From an uncultured Alphaproteobacteria bacterium (GTDB lineage: Bacteria > Pseudomonadota > Alphaproteobacteria > HIMB59 > GCA-002718135), in assembly GCA_902540265.1 (NCBI GenBank), contig CACBLW010000007.1, positions 21,465 to 85,464 of the forward strand: 64,000 nt of DNA. Reading direction: 5' to 3'. Below are positions 46,001 to 54,353 of the stretch, piece after piece. The position numbers and the translations under genes were made by a program. The notes below the pieces were generated by a model. That model made no database searches, had not been told where the DNA came from, and worked only from the letters and a program-made list of their open reading frames with translations. The stretch's first letter is position 1. Every line of letters starts with the position of its first letter.

Positions 46001-48336
46001 CAATGTATGCAGATGGGAATGGAGGGTCATTAGGTAGAAGTGGTGAAGTTATGCTCATTAGATTTAATGATGATGAATTTACAGGTGGAAGTTTGTACGG
46101 AAAAATTGGATATGGTTATGGAAGTGCGGGAAGTAGTTCTCTAGATATTGATCTTGATGATGATGATAGATTTGGTCAAGGAACTGCCTTAGACAGTGAT
46201 GGTAATAGAATGGCCATAGTTGCTGCTAGAGTTGATGGAGCAGATGATAGCGCAACAGATACTGGTGCTGTTTTTTTATTTACCTTCGATGATGGCACAG
46301 CATTTAAAAATCCAACACACGTAGGGACAATTGGAAAAGGTTACACTGGAACTTATAGTTTAGACTTAGATGATTTAACAGCTGGTGATTATATTTGGAG
46401 AACCGCCTTAGATGGTGACGGGGATAGATTAGTTTTGTCTCAACTTAGTGGTACATCAGGTGGAGTTGATAGTGGTTCAGTGTATACAATAAAATTTGAT
46501 GATACAAATTTTACTAATCCAACACACGTAGGAACAATTGGACATAGTTATAATTCATCTAGTTATGATTTATCAATTGGTACTCTTGGTTCTAGTGATA
46601 GTTTTACTGCATTATCTTTGACTGATGATGGATCACGTCTTGCAGTTGGAGCAATGAAAGATGATGGAGCAAATGGAGGTCATAGTAATGCTGGAGCAGT
46701 TTACTTAATCACATTTGATCAAACAACAAATAGTGATGGAAACCCATCAACTGATTTTAATAACCCAACTCATGTTGGAACAATAGGAATAGATTATGCC
46801 CCTACAAATACTTTAACAAAGAGTTTGGACTTGGGTGATAACGGACTTAATATATTAAGCAATAATGATCAATTTGGAATAGGGCTTGGTTTAACAGCAG
46901 ATGGAAAAATCTTAGCAGTAAGTTCACCTAAAGATGATGGAAAAAATACAACAAATGATGCTGATGATAATTATGGAGCGGTACACTTGTTTACTTTTAG
47001 TGACTCAGATTTTACTGGTGCCACATATGCAGCTTCCATAGGGAATAATTACACTGGAGGTAAAAATTATGATACTTCAGCATCTGGTGAAACACCAATA
47101 ACTGGTTGGGGGGCGGCTACAGTTGCTATTGATGGTGATGGTAATAGAGTAGCAATAGGGGATTTTGCTGAAGATGATATTTATTTATTTGGTTTTGAAG
47201 ACACTTCTCTGACTGGTGCAAGTTTACAATATACGATTGGTTTTGGTAAAACAGGTACGAATGAACTTGATACTTCTACGGCAACATTAGCAGATGCTGA
47301 CCAATTTCCAAATTATATTGCTCTAGATGATACTGGTACCTTAATGGTTGCAGGAAGTGCTAAAGGTGATGGTGCAAGCGATGCGGGTGATAATACTGGC
47401 GATATATCTTTATGGTCAGATACAATTATCCGAGGTAATACGTCTTATACAGATTATGCAAGTGATGATATCGTAATTAATAAAACAGAATTAGAAGAAT
47501 TTCTGAATAACGGTGTTGATGTTACTCTTCAAGCTAATACTGACATCACTATTAGTTCTGCCATTACTGTCACTGGTACAGGTAGTCTCAACCTTCATGC
47601 AGGAAGAGATGTAAACATTAATAGCAATATTAACACTGCATCTAATTTAGAAATTATTGCAAGTGATACAAATGATAATAGTGTTTCTGATAGCGATAGA
47701 GATGCGGGAGCAGGTGATGTAGTAGCTAGTTCAGCAAGTTTGACGGCTGAAGATCTCAATATACAACTTTTAGATGGAGGTACTTTAACAAATGCTAGCA
47801 TGGGAAATATTAATCTTTCAACTGTTACGGCTACAACTGGATCTTTAATGTCAGCTAACTTTACAGTGTCAGGTGCTTCGGCAAATGATAAAACATATGA
47901 TGGAACTACAACGGCCACTACAAGTGGTGGCACTATATCGGGTTTAAACTTAACAGGATCAGATCTTTCTATTAGTTCTTCTGGCAGTTTTGCAGATGCA
48001 GATGTTGGCAATGATAAAGATGTTACAATAAATTATGAATTATCTGGTTTTACATCAAGTCCAATTACAATAAATGAAAATTCTGGTGCATTAGAAACAA
48101 TACCAACAGCAAATATTCTAGCTGGGGCTTCGACACCACCTCTTCCAGGCGTAGCACCAGATGAAGAAAAAGAAAAAATTGTAGTACGGGAAAAAATCAA
48201 TAAAGATGTTTTCGATGATGTATCTCGAATAATTTCTTTTATCTCCGTTGATGGTGCGTCTAACGCTGCTTTAATTCAAAATGAATTCATTACGTCTTTT
48301 CCTCAGGTAGACGCAATTAGTATCCAAAGATTATAA
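43006..48336 (+). CDS. Two-partner secretion exoprotein (TpsA) with FG-GAP-like repeats and YDG domain, copy 2
   Basis: This 1776-aa paralog begins 6 bp after copy 1. It has a signal peptide (ending near FVYAS), the TPS domain (FDIGAQNSVTFNQP, VFVVNENGVYFTP), the same beta-helix part ending LLLDPKNITVGT near residue 540, then about twelve FG-GAP-like repeats to residue 1478. Blade starts include DKFGRSVSFNSTG, DLFGSSVALDGD, DRFGNSVAFDKD, DQFGEGVALNETG and DRFGQGTALDSDG. Each is followed by a strand like GAVYLISFDDT and the phrase HVGTIGKGY. Asp/Gly-rich loops such as DSDGNR could bind Ca2+. The YDG domain (DKTYDGTTTATTS) lies near 1620-1685 and the tail ends SRIISFISVDG. The repeat number is about double that of copy 1. 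Confidence 0.88.
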   Translation: MKNAFIFLLTFLFLETQFVYASSLPSGENIISGDISVSSSQNSMTITQSSEQSIIEWTSFDIGAQNSVTFNQPSINASALNRVVSGNPTTLAGVLNANGKVFVVNENGVYFTPTSTINAHSFAASTLALSNDDFLNNKFLFKADNVNNIFSSIIHKGSITTLDGGFTALLGGAINNEGTINANLGKIGIGAGKEITLDLSGDKFLQVSIPFSEAITLLDQNAEELNTIINHAGTSTANRIDIDVGAAKNVVQRAVNIPGNLVATTASQKNGVITLGGAGDIVVAGNLTAKENGKINVEGNFLSFGGKVDVSGANEGTISFNSTGEISLGGTLNASSSTNAGGKIDIQSDYKIIQSHGSEINTSGNTKGGNILVSAPNIMSSGSMSSKGSQQGGFIDIESEGYIRLLSTDINVAGNTHGGLVRIGGEFQGNNNLTRTTQQQDVFIDRWGERRSLVNAKTILISDGSNIDISSSNGDAGTAIIWSDQETTMLGNIDATGITGGAVEISSKDTLRHVGLSNVNISEGGQLLLDPKNITVGTGVTSQNWIHLGLIGKDYAPTSTNDVGESNLTKVENFGSAIAISDDATLMAVGARNGKSNNNKRTGVVYLYQFDDGNYTNATLIGRIGKGYTGGKNVDNSFLQKDDKFGRSVSFNSTGTRLAVGATGDDAKNDGTTEAGAVYLISFDDTSYSGGEITGIIGGGYTGSKDVNLFRQGIVKKGNTLSDYDLFGSSVALDGDADVLAVGLKGDDGFEEHVNNYQKDRVGGVFIIAFDDTDFSGGKVVSRIGNGYQNLSTNSDCAKTNKCAVIANDFDTNSDTDLTPKKNDELGSAVSFNHDGSLLAIGSWRDNGKNNNQGNSGAVRLFKFMNSGSLVSAATGIPTYIGSIGKDYDYLDASDSSVHAVTLANGDRFGNSVAFDKDADRLAVGYWDQSNPGGNNPKSGAVNLYTLTDNLASATYVGTIGNRYTGTKDIDVESSLSNNDQFGEGVALNETGSRLVMSSMYADGNGGSLGRSGEVMLIRFNDDEFTGGSLYGKIGYGYGSAGSSSLDIDLDDDDRFGQGTALDSDGNRMAIVAARVDGADDSATDTGAVFLFTFDDGTAFKNPTHVGTIGKGYTGTYSLDLDDLTAGDYIWRTALDGDGDRLVLSQLSGTSGGVDSGSVYTIKFDDTNFTNPTHVGTIGHSYNSSSYDLSIGTLGSSDSFTALSLTDDGSRLAVGAMKDDGANGGHSNAGAVYLITFDQTTNSDGNPSTDFNNPTHVGTIGIDYAPTNTLTKSLDLGDNGLNILSNNDQFGIGLGLTADGKILAVSSPKDDGKNTTNDADDNYGAVHLFTFSDSDFTGATYAASIGNNYTGGKNYDTSASGETPITGWGAATVAIDGDGNRVAIGDFAEDDIYLFGFEDTSLTGASLQYTIGFGKTGTNELDTSTATLADADQFPNYIALDDTGTLMVAGSAKGDGASDAGDNTGDISLWSDTIIRGNTSYTDYASDDIVINKTELEEFLNNGVDVTLQANTDITISSAITVTGTGSLNLHAGRDVNINSNINTASNLEIIASDTNDNSVSDSDRDAGAGDVVASSASLTAEDLNIQLLDGGTLTNASMGNINLSTVTATTGSLMSANFTVSGASANDKTYDGTTTATTSGGTISGLNLTGSDLSISSSGSFADADVGNDKDVTINYELSGFTSSPITINENSGALETIPTANILAGASTPPLPGVAPDEEKEKIVVREKINKDVFDDVSRIISFISVDGASNAALIQNEFITSFPQVDAISIQRL
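44672..44698. repeat. Perfect 10-bp inverted repeat inside tpsA copy 2
   Basis: CCCCTACATC (44672-44681) and GATGTAGGGG (44689-44698) flank a 7-base loop, a GC-rich hairpin by local standards. It encodes APTSTNDVG-type residues at the start of the propeller region. The left arm coincides with a recurring phrase (GCCCCTACA also at about 46798), so it may be a by-product of repeat expansion. It could also act as a transcription pause site. Confidence 0.6.
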
Positions 48337-50019
48337 ATGAGATATTTTTTATCTTTTACCTTTTTTATCTCTACTTCATTTATGACATATCCTGTTTTTA
48401 CTAATACTGGTAATTATATTGTTTATGAAACAGGTTTAGTTATTCCACCTGGTGCAGAAAATATTTCATTTAATTTTGTTGGTATTGAGATTGAAAATGA
48501 AATTGAAGAAATGATAGAGCTTCGTAAAAATTTGTTTAGCTCAAAAATTTTTAAAACAATAACATTGAAAGATTTTTATAATTTACTGATTGCATTAGAA
48601 CAATTGTATGTTTTAAATGGATATTTTTTAACGCGTTTTATTGTTCCACCTCAAACGATCGAACAAAATACTAAGGTAAAAGCCATTGTTTTTCCTGGTA
48701 AAATTGAATCAATTGATTATTCACAACTAGATAAACGTATTTCTAAGCCAATAAAAAAATATTTTGAAAAACTTGTTGGTATTAAAGGGTTGGAATATCC
48801 CGTCATTGAAAAATCGATCATTAAATCACGAGAATTACCAGGTGTTGAATTAGAAACTACGATTAAGGCCGGAGAGGAACCTGGAACTTCTTCACTAAAA
48901 CTAAATGCTGAACATAAATTAGTTAATGGTTATTTTACCTACTCTAATGGATTATCTGAAACGGCAGGAAAAGATCAGTTTACTTCTTATTTAAGTTTTA
49001 ACAGTCCTTTTGGTTATGGTGAAAATATTTATGCAGCCTACGTCTTAGATCCTGAAAATAGTGTTAATGTACCAATTGATGATACAGAAATAATTAAACG
49101 GACAGAATTTCGAGAAGCCTATCTTGTTGGTGGTAAAGTACCAATTCTTGCATCAGACTTTTCTGTATTTGGTGCTGTTAATGAATCTTATTCGGAACCA
49201 AACGGACTAGAAAAAAAGGGGGAATTCAAACAAATCAACTTTGGTCTTGAATATCAAATAAAAAATACAAGGCTTATAAAAAATAATCTTTCATTAGATT
49301 GGCAATGGATTAAAGAAAGAGAATATTCAATACTACCTAACATCACAGAAGATAACTTTTACGATGAGTACAATGCTCTAGAGTTAAAATATACAACCAC
49401 TAATTTATCTTTCTTAGATTCTTTTTCGCTTAAAGGTAGTTCAGCATTAAAATTTGGTACTCCTATCTATACAAACAAAACAGCTGATACAAAAACATTA
49501 TCCCGTGTTGGTTCCACGTTAAATTTTATAAAATGGAATAGTGATATTAATTTGAAGAGGCAAATATTTAGAGATTATTTATTGAACACACGTTTTGTTT
49601 TTCAAAAACTTGTAAGCGACAGGGGTTTAATTAACTCGGAACAAATAAATATAACAGGACCAGGCCAAATGTCTGGTTATGAATCAGGTAATATGTCTGG
49701 TGATCAAGGTTTCTTTCTGCGAACAGAATTGAGCAGACCTTTCTATCCTTTTTTAGAAGGGGAAGAAGATAAAAGGGAAGAGTCTATACGTATTGAACCG
49801 TATATCCATCTTGGTGTTGGTGCTACCTACTATAAACGACCAGCCTCAGGTGAGTTTAGCCGAACAGAAGTGGCGAGTGGAGGGTACGGTGTTAAAATAA
49901 AAATTCCTCTTAATTCTAATAGTCTAGATATTAGTTTCGAAGTAGCAGAAGCGGATAAAAGTGTTGAGGGAACTACTTCCAGACCAGTGTATTTACTCAA
50001 TGCCACATTTTCATTCTAA
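48337..50019 (+). CDS. TpsB outer-membrane transporter, ShlB/FhaC/HecB family
   Basis: This 560-aa protein would secrete the two TpsA proteins. It begins with a hydrophobic signal (MRYFLSFTFFISTSFM). POTRA-type segments follow: NLLIALEQLYVLNGYFLTRF and KVKAIVFPGKIESIDY, then KSIIKSRELPGVELETTIKAG. The rest, from about residue 190, is rich in alternating beta strands with a terminal YLLNATFSF ending in aromatic Phe, as in Omp85-type 16-strand barrels. The start codon directly follows the stop of tpsA copy 2 with no spacer. One transporter probably serves both exoproteins. Confidence 0.88.
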   Translation: MRYFLSFTFFISTSFMTYPVFTNTGNYIVYETGLVIPPGAENISFNFVGIEIENEIEEMIELRKNLFSSKIFKTITLKDFYNLLIALEQLYVLNGYFLTRFIVPPQTIEQNTKVKAIVFPGKIESIDYSQLDKRISKPIKKYFEKLVGIKGLEYPVIEKSIIKSRELPGVELETTIKAGEEPGTSSLKLNAEHKLVNGYFTYSNGLSETAGKDQFTSYLSFNSPFGYGENIYAAYVLDPENSVNVPIDDTEIIKRTEFREAYLVGGKVPILASDFSVFGAVNESYSEPNGLEKKGEFKQINFGLEYQIKNTRLIKNNLSLDWQWIKEREYSILPNITEDNFYDEYNALELKYTTTNLSFLDSFSLKGSSALKFGTPIYTNKTADTKTLSRVGSTLNFIKWNSDINLKRQIFRDYLLNTRFVFQKLVSDRGLINSEQINITGPGQMSGYESGNMSGDQGFFLRTELSRPFYPFLEGEEDKREESIRIEPYIHLGVGATYYKRPASGEFSRTEVASGGYGVKIKIPLNSNSLDISFEVAEADKSVEGTTSRPVYLLNATFSF

Positions 50020-50025
50020 AAATTT

Positions 50026-51345
50026 ATGATAAAAACATCTCACATAATGAAAATTTTTACGATAATTACGCTCAAGATCATATTTTTTTACTCAACCTTT
50101 GTGAGTGCAGAAGTAAAAATTGCAGCCCTTTATGCAGAAAGTGGTCCTGTTAGTGAAATTGCTGAAGCAATTGCAGAAGCAAAAAGAGTTGCTGTAGAAA
50201 CAATTAATGCGGACGGTATTGGTATAGTAGGAAGAGGTCTTATATCAATTGATACTATTGATACAGGATGTGATCCTGCAAAAACAGAAGATAGTTTAAA
50301 TGCCTATTTAAAAAATAATGATCCAGAAATCCTTTTAGGACCGACGTGTTCAACAAGTGCTGTTAAAGTTATTGAACAAGCAACTATTCCAGATAATATT
50401 TTAACAATTTCTTCTTCTGCTAGTTACCCGTTACTTTCAACAATTGAAGATAATGATTTATTTTTTAGAACTATTCCTTCTGATATTCAACAATCAACAT
50501 CCATTGCCAATTATCTTCTATCTAAAAACATAAGAGAAATAATTCTTCTATACGGTGATGATAATTATAATTCTACACTGGCTCAAAATTTTTTAAAAGT
50601 TTATACCGAACAAGAAGGTATAGTGTTATTCAATACTTTACTAACTGATAAGACACTGATCAATCAAAACTTCATTAATACATTTGTTGATATTGCTATA
50701 GATAATAATCAACCTGGTTTAGTTATGTTTCTTCACGGAAATGAACGAACAGTTAATTTACTAGAACAATTTGTAAATACTGTTTTGACCAGATTACAAG
50801 AACTAGAAACCTCAGGTATTTTTAAACATCATTATGGTTCTGATAGTATGTTAACGAATGAAGTTAAAGATTTAATCTATTCCTATATTCCAATCCAGTT
50901 AAATAAAAATACAACTATTGTTGCCCAAGCAACTTCACAAAGTTCAGAAGAATTCCAAACTTACGCAAATATAATGTTGAACGCAGGTGTTGATCCTAAT
51001 TCTCCTTATTCTGCTATAAGTTTTGATACAATGATGTTAGCAGCTTTGGCACTACAGCATCAGGCACAAAATAATATTGCAAAGGAAGATTTATCAAAAA
51101 GTTTAGTTAGTGTTGCTAACCCACCTGGAATAAAAATGGGACCTGGAAGTTGGGAAGCCGCTAGAGCTTTACTTCTTCGTGGTGTTGAAATTAATTATGA
51201 GGGTGTTTCTGGATCACTAGATTTTGATATTAACGGCGATGTGGAAGGTATGTATTCTTTAAACCAAGTCACAGATGATAATCTTTGGTCAGTTGAGCGT
51301 TTAGAAAAACTTCACCCTTTTGAGCCTAGAATTATAATTGATTAA
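50026..51345 (+). CDS. Orphan LivK-like periplasmic ligand-binding protein in the TPS operon
   Basis: This 439-aa protein has a signal peptide ending FVSA before EVKIAALYAESGPVSEI. The fold pattern is that of the peripla_BP_6 / branched-chain amino-acid receptor family: DPEILLGPTCSTSAVKVI, LTISSSASYPLL, IILLYGDDNYNSTLAQNF and late GVSGSLDFDINGDVEGMYSL. No permease or ATPase gene is nearby, so transport is not implied. The start may instead be ATG 50047 (MKIFTIITLK), which gives a more typical signal. It follows tpsB after 6 bp and overlaps the histidine-phosphatase gene. Its role in the secretion cassette is unknown; ligand sensing or chaperoning are guesses. Confidence 0.82.
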   Translation: MIKTSHIMKIFTIITLKIIFFYSTFVSAEVKIAALYAESGPVSEIAEAIAEAKRVAVETINADGIGIVGRGLISIDTIDTGCDPAKTEDSLNAYLKNNDPEILLGPTCSTSAVKVIEQATIPDNILTISSSASYPLLSTIEDNDLFFRTIPSDIQQSTSIANYLLSKNIREIILLYGDDNYNSTLAQNFLKVYTEQEGIVLFNTLLTDKTLINQNFINTFVDIAIDNNQPGLVMFLHGNERTVNLLEQFVNTVLTRLQELETSGIFKHHYGSDSMLTNEVKDLIYSYIPIQLNKNTTIVAQATSQSSEEFQTYANIMLNAGVDPNSPYSAISFDTMMLAALALQHQAQNNIAKEDLSKSLVSVANPPGIKMGPGSWEAARALLLRGVEINYEGVSGSLDFDINGDVEGMYSLNQVTDDNLWSVERLEKLHPFEPRIIID

Positions 51346-51886
51346 GAAATTAATTATTATTGTACTTACTTTTTTTTATTCTTTATCAGGTATTGCTAAT
51401 TCAGATTATGTAGAGCTATTAAAACAAAACAATAAATTAATATTTATTCGACATGCATTAGCTCCTGGAAATGGAGATCCTGATAATTTTGATATTTTTG
51501 ATTGTTCTACTCAGCGGAATCTTAATAGTGTTGGTAGAGAGCAATCTATTGAATTAGGGAATTTTTTTGATACAAATAATATTTCTATAGATTTAGTTTT
51601 ATCTAGTGAATGGTGTCGTTGTAAAGAAACAGCAAATCTAGCATTCAAAAAATTTGAAACGTTTGATGCTCTTAATTCTTTTTATGATCCAAAATTTTAT
51701 AAAAATAAAGAGCCACAACTAGAGAAATTAATTAATTTCATAATCAATTTAGAAAATGAAGGTAATATAGTATTTGTTACGCATTACGTAGTAATCGCTG
51801 CTATCTTTGGTCAGGCAGTAACTTCTGGTGAAATATTAATAGCTGATCAAAATCTTAATGTGGTTGGAAGAATAAAAGATTATTAA
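51338..51886 (+). CDS. Exported histidine phosphatase family protein
   Basis: This 182-aa protein has a signal-like start ([21 protein letters not shown]). The phosphoglycerate-mutase-fold catalytic motif is [11 protein letters not shown], followed by [31 protein letters not shown] and the second catalytic His in [11 protein letters not shown]. Exported relatives include Ais-type LPS-core phosphatases, but the substrate here is unknown. The start is TTG (51338-51340), overlapping the upstream stop by 8 bp. The 3' end overlaps ccrM by 4 bp. It closes the TPS operon. Confidence 0.85.
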   Translation: MIKKLIIIVLTFFYSLSGIANSDYVELLKQNNKLIFIRHALAPGNGDPDNFDIFDCSTQRNLNSVGREQSIELGNFFDTNNISIDLVLSSEWCRCKETANLAFKKFETFDALNSFYDPKFYKNKEPQLEKLINFIINLENEGNIVFVTHYVVIAAIFGQAVTSGEILIADQNLNVVGRIKDY

Positions 51887-52953
51887 TTTAGTTTATCTTT
51901 ACGGTAATTAGATCGTATTTCGTCAAGTAGGACTGATTTAGACTTATCTTTTACATGCCAAAAATCCCATCCATTGCAACTTGGTAGTCCTTGTATTTTT
52001 GCTCCCATTTGATGAATGGAACCTGTTAAGTCTTTTATTTTAAGTGTTCCATCAATACTAACCGTTGCTTTAAAGCGTTCTTTTTTATCTGTTAATACGG
52101 CACCGGGCGGAATAATTCCTTGCTCGACTAATTCACCAAAAGGAACTTTTGGTAATTCTTTTCTACTTTTTGCAATAGTGACAACATCTTCTTTCAATAC
52201 TTTGGTTTTCTTCAATCGTTCTTTTGAAAGTTTTACGTAATCTTTATCTTTTTCTATGCCAATAAAGTTACGTTGTAATTTTTTTGCAACAACAGCAGTT
52301 GTTCCACTTCCTGAAAATGGATCAAGAACAAGATCACCTTTGTTTGTTGAGGCTAAGAGAATTCGGTAGAGTAGCGCTTCTGGTTTTTGTGTTGGATGCG
52401 ATCGTTGATTGTTATCTTTACGTAATCTTTCTTTACCTGAACAAATAGGAATATACCAGTCACTGCGCATTTGTTTTCCTTCGTTTAATTCTTTAAGGTT
52501 TTGGTAATTGAATGTGTACTTTGCTTCTCTTGATGTTGTGCACCATAACAGTGTTTCATGTGCATTTGTGAAACGTGTACCGCGAAAGTTTGGCATGGGA
52601 TTTGTTTTATGCCAAATAATATCATTTAAAATCCACAGACCTTCATTTTGAATTGTGGAACCTACTCGTAAAATATTATGATAACTACCTATCACCCAAA
52701 GAGCCCCACCTTTTTTTAACACTCTTTTACATTCACTAAGCCAAGAATTGGTAAATTGATCATATTCTTTATACGTATTAAATTTATCCCAATCTTGTGT
52801 CACAGCTTCAACGGTTGTTTGATCAGGTCTGTATAAGGTATCTTTTAATTGAAGATTGTAAGGTGGGTCAGCAAAAATAAGATCAACAGAATGATCTTTT
52901 AGTTTTTTCATTTCCTTAATGGAATCGCCTAAAATGATCTGATTTTTCTTCAT
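51883..52953 (-). CDS. ccrM: CcrM-type adenine-N6 DNA methyltransferase (GANTC)
   Basis: This 356-aa enzyme has nearly the same length as Caulobacter CcrM (358 aa). The order of motifs is class beta: DPPY at residues 29-32 before the SAM-binding DPFSGSGTT at 211-219. The CcrM-specific C-terminal domain is present ([16 protein letters not shown], then [10 protein letters not shown]), which is absent from simple HinfI-like methylases. No restriction partner lies near. The role is cell-cycle methylation of GANTC on hemimethylated DNA. The upstream region has clustered GANTC sites. Confidence 0.95.
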   Translation of the reverse strand: MKKNQIILGDSIKEMKKLKDHSVDLIFADPPYNLQLKDTLYRPDQTTVEAVTQDWDKFNTYKEYDQFTNSWLSECKRVLKKGGALWVIGSYHNILRVGSTIQNEGLWILNDIIWHKTNPMPNFRGTRFTNAHETLLWCTTSREAKYTFNYQNLKELNEGKQMRSDWYIPICSGKERLRKDNNQRSHPTQKPEALLYRILLASTNKGDLVLDPFSGSGTTAVVAKKLQRNFIGIEKDKDYVKLSKERLKKTKVLKEDVVTIAKSRKELPKVPFGELVEQGIIPPGAVLTDKKERFKATVSIDGTLKIKDLTGSIHQMGAKIQGLPSCNGWDFWHVKDKSKSVLLDEIRSNYRKDKLN

Positions 52954-52965
52954 AATTGATAAAAA

Positions 52966-53019
52966 GAATCTTTAAGCAGATATGGAATCAGGTCAATTGA
53001 GTTATCAACAGGGGGAATC
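52966..53019 (-). promoter_or_regulatory. ccrM promoter region with three GANTC sites
   Basis: GAATC occurs at 52966-52970, 52985-52989 and 53015-53019, three sites in 54 bp, with a fourth just inside ccrM (52922-52926). On the minus strand TTGACC (52996-52991), a 16-nt spacer and TAAAGA (52974-52969) form a plausible promoter; one GANTC overlaps the -10 and one is in the spacer. TTATCAACA at about 53002-53010 is one base from a consensus DnaA box. Methylation-sensitive control of ccrM by its own mark is the inference. Confidence 0.55.
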
Positions 53020-53057
53020 TTTAGGTAGGGATAACCTTAAATTTTGGCCTTATACAT

Positions 53058-53081
53058 AAAAAAAGGGGTCCGTAGACCCCT
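53058..53081 (-). terminator. Intrinsic terminator of the udg-slt-moaB-rnhB operon
   Basis: AGGGGTC and GACCCCT (arms 53064-53070 and 53075-53081) form a 7-bp GC-rich stem with a 4-base loop. On the minus strand it is followed by a run of T (53064-53058). It lies about 125 bp after the rnhB stop and before the ccrM promoter, so it separates the two transcripts. Confidence 0.85.
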
Positions 53082-53205
53082 AGAATAGTTCATCAAATGG
53101 GAGGAATGATGAAATCCAATATATATTTAGTATTTGTCGCATCTTTTTGAAGCATAATAAAATAATATTTGTTATGCAATATTTGCATGGATAAATTTAA
53201 GTAAT

Positions 53206-53820
53206 TTATTTTTTTAACAGGGATTTAATTGGTTCAAAAGATTTTCGGTGAAAATTAGTTATCCCATGTTTATGTATTGCATCAATATGTTTTTGAGTTC
53301 CGTATCCCGCATTTTTTTTCCAACCATAAACTTTAAATTTAGCATCAAGTATACTCATTAGTCGATCACGGTGAACTTTTGCAATAATAGATGCACTTGC
53401 AATAGATAAAGATTTTTTATCACCACCTATAATAGATTTTTCATTTTGATAATGTAATGAAAAGTTTCCATCAATAATAAGATGGGGATTCTCAAAATTA
53501 AATTTATTTATTACTCTTTTCATCGATAATTTTGTTGCTTCTAGAATGTTAATAGCATCAATTTCTTCTACACTCGCATAGCCTAAGTAATATTGAAGTT
53601 TTCCTTCTTTTTGTAATTTTTTAAAAAATATAAATAATTTTTCTCTCTGTTTTGCTGTATGTTTTTTTGAATCAGTTATGGGTATTTCTGATTCTAAATC
53701 ATCATAATTAGAAAAATAACATCCACAACTTACCACAGGGCCCGCCAATGGACCTCTGCCAACTTCATCTAAACCAATTACAGGCCTATCAATTGATTTC
53801 TCTATAGAAAAATCAGTCAC
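53206..53820 (-). CDS. rnhB: Ribonuclease HII
   Basis: This 204-aa enzyme removes ribonucleotides embedded in DNA. The active site begins VIGLDEVGRGPLAGPVVS (the DEVGRG signature), followed by SIASASIIAKVHRDRLM and GYGTQKHIDAIHKHG. It shares one base with the moaB stop. Both RNase H types are present in this window. The C-terminus FEPIKSLLKK is typical. Confidence 0.95.
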   Translation of the reverse strand: MTDFSIEKSIDRPVIGLDEVGRGPLAGPVVSCGCYFSNYDDLESEIPITDSKKHTAKQREKLFIFFKKLQKEGKLQYYLGYASVEEIDAINILEATKLSMKRVINKFNFENPHLIIDGNFSLHYQNEKSIIGGDKKSLSIASASIIAKVHRDRLMSILDAKFKVYGWKKNAGYGTQKHIDAIHKHGITNFHRKSFEPIKSLLKK

Positions 53821-54347
53821 TATTTTTCATTTAATCTTGGCATGATTTCAACAAAATTACAGGGTTTATGCCTAATGTCTAATTGATATTGTAAAATTTC
53901 ATCCCAGCCGTCCTTGCATGCACCTGTTGATCCAGGTAAACAAAAAACATAGGTACTATTTATTAAAGCTGCAACTGCACGTGATTGAATAGCGGATGTA
54001 CCAATTTTTTCAAAACTCACTTGTCGAAATAATTCCCCAAATCCATCAATTTGTTTACTGGCAATTTCATTAACAGCTTCTGGTGTTGTATCTCTACCTG
54101 TTAACCCAGTACCACCAGTTGTAATAATGCAATCAATTTCCTCTTCTTTTGACATTGCATCTAACGTATCTTTTATTTGAGAAACATCATCTGGAATAAT
54201 TGTTCGTTTAATCATATTATGACCAGCATCAGTAATGCGCTTTTCTAATGTATCTCCAGATGTATCATTTTCTTTTGTTCTTGAATCTGAAATTGTAATA
54301 ACAGCTATATTTATAGTGACAAAATCTAGAGAAGTATCAATTGGCAT
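53820..54347 (-). CDS. moaB: MoaB/MogA-type molybdenum cofactor protein
   Basis: This 175-aa protein has the molybdopterin-binding signature ITTGGTGLTGRDTTPEAV and the related CLPGSTGACKDGWDEIL. The family adenylates molybdopterin (MogA) or has a less certain role (MoaB); the N-terminal INIAVITISDSRTKENDTSG favours MoaB. No other Moco gene is in the window. It is 6 bp from slt and shares a base with rnhB. Confidence 0.9.
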   Translation of the reverse strand: MPIDTSLDFVTINIAVITISDSRTKENDTSGDTLEKRITDAGHNMIKRTIIPDDVSQIKDTLDAMSKEEEIDCIITTGGTGLTGRDTTPEAVNEIASKQIDGFGELFRQVSFEKIGTSAIQSRAVAALINSTYVFCLPGSTGACKDGWDEILQYQLDIRHKPCNFVEIMPRLNEK

Positions 54348-54353
54348 AACCTA

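Noticed and set aside
44640..47440. Periodic repeats in tpsA copy 2 considered as a CRISPR or tandem DNA array
   Set aside because: Period is irregular, DNA identity between units is low, and the frame is open throughout; these are protein repeats.
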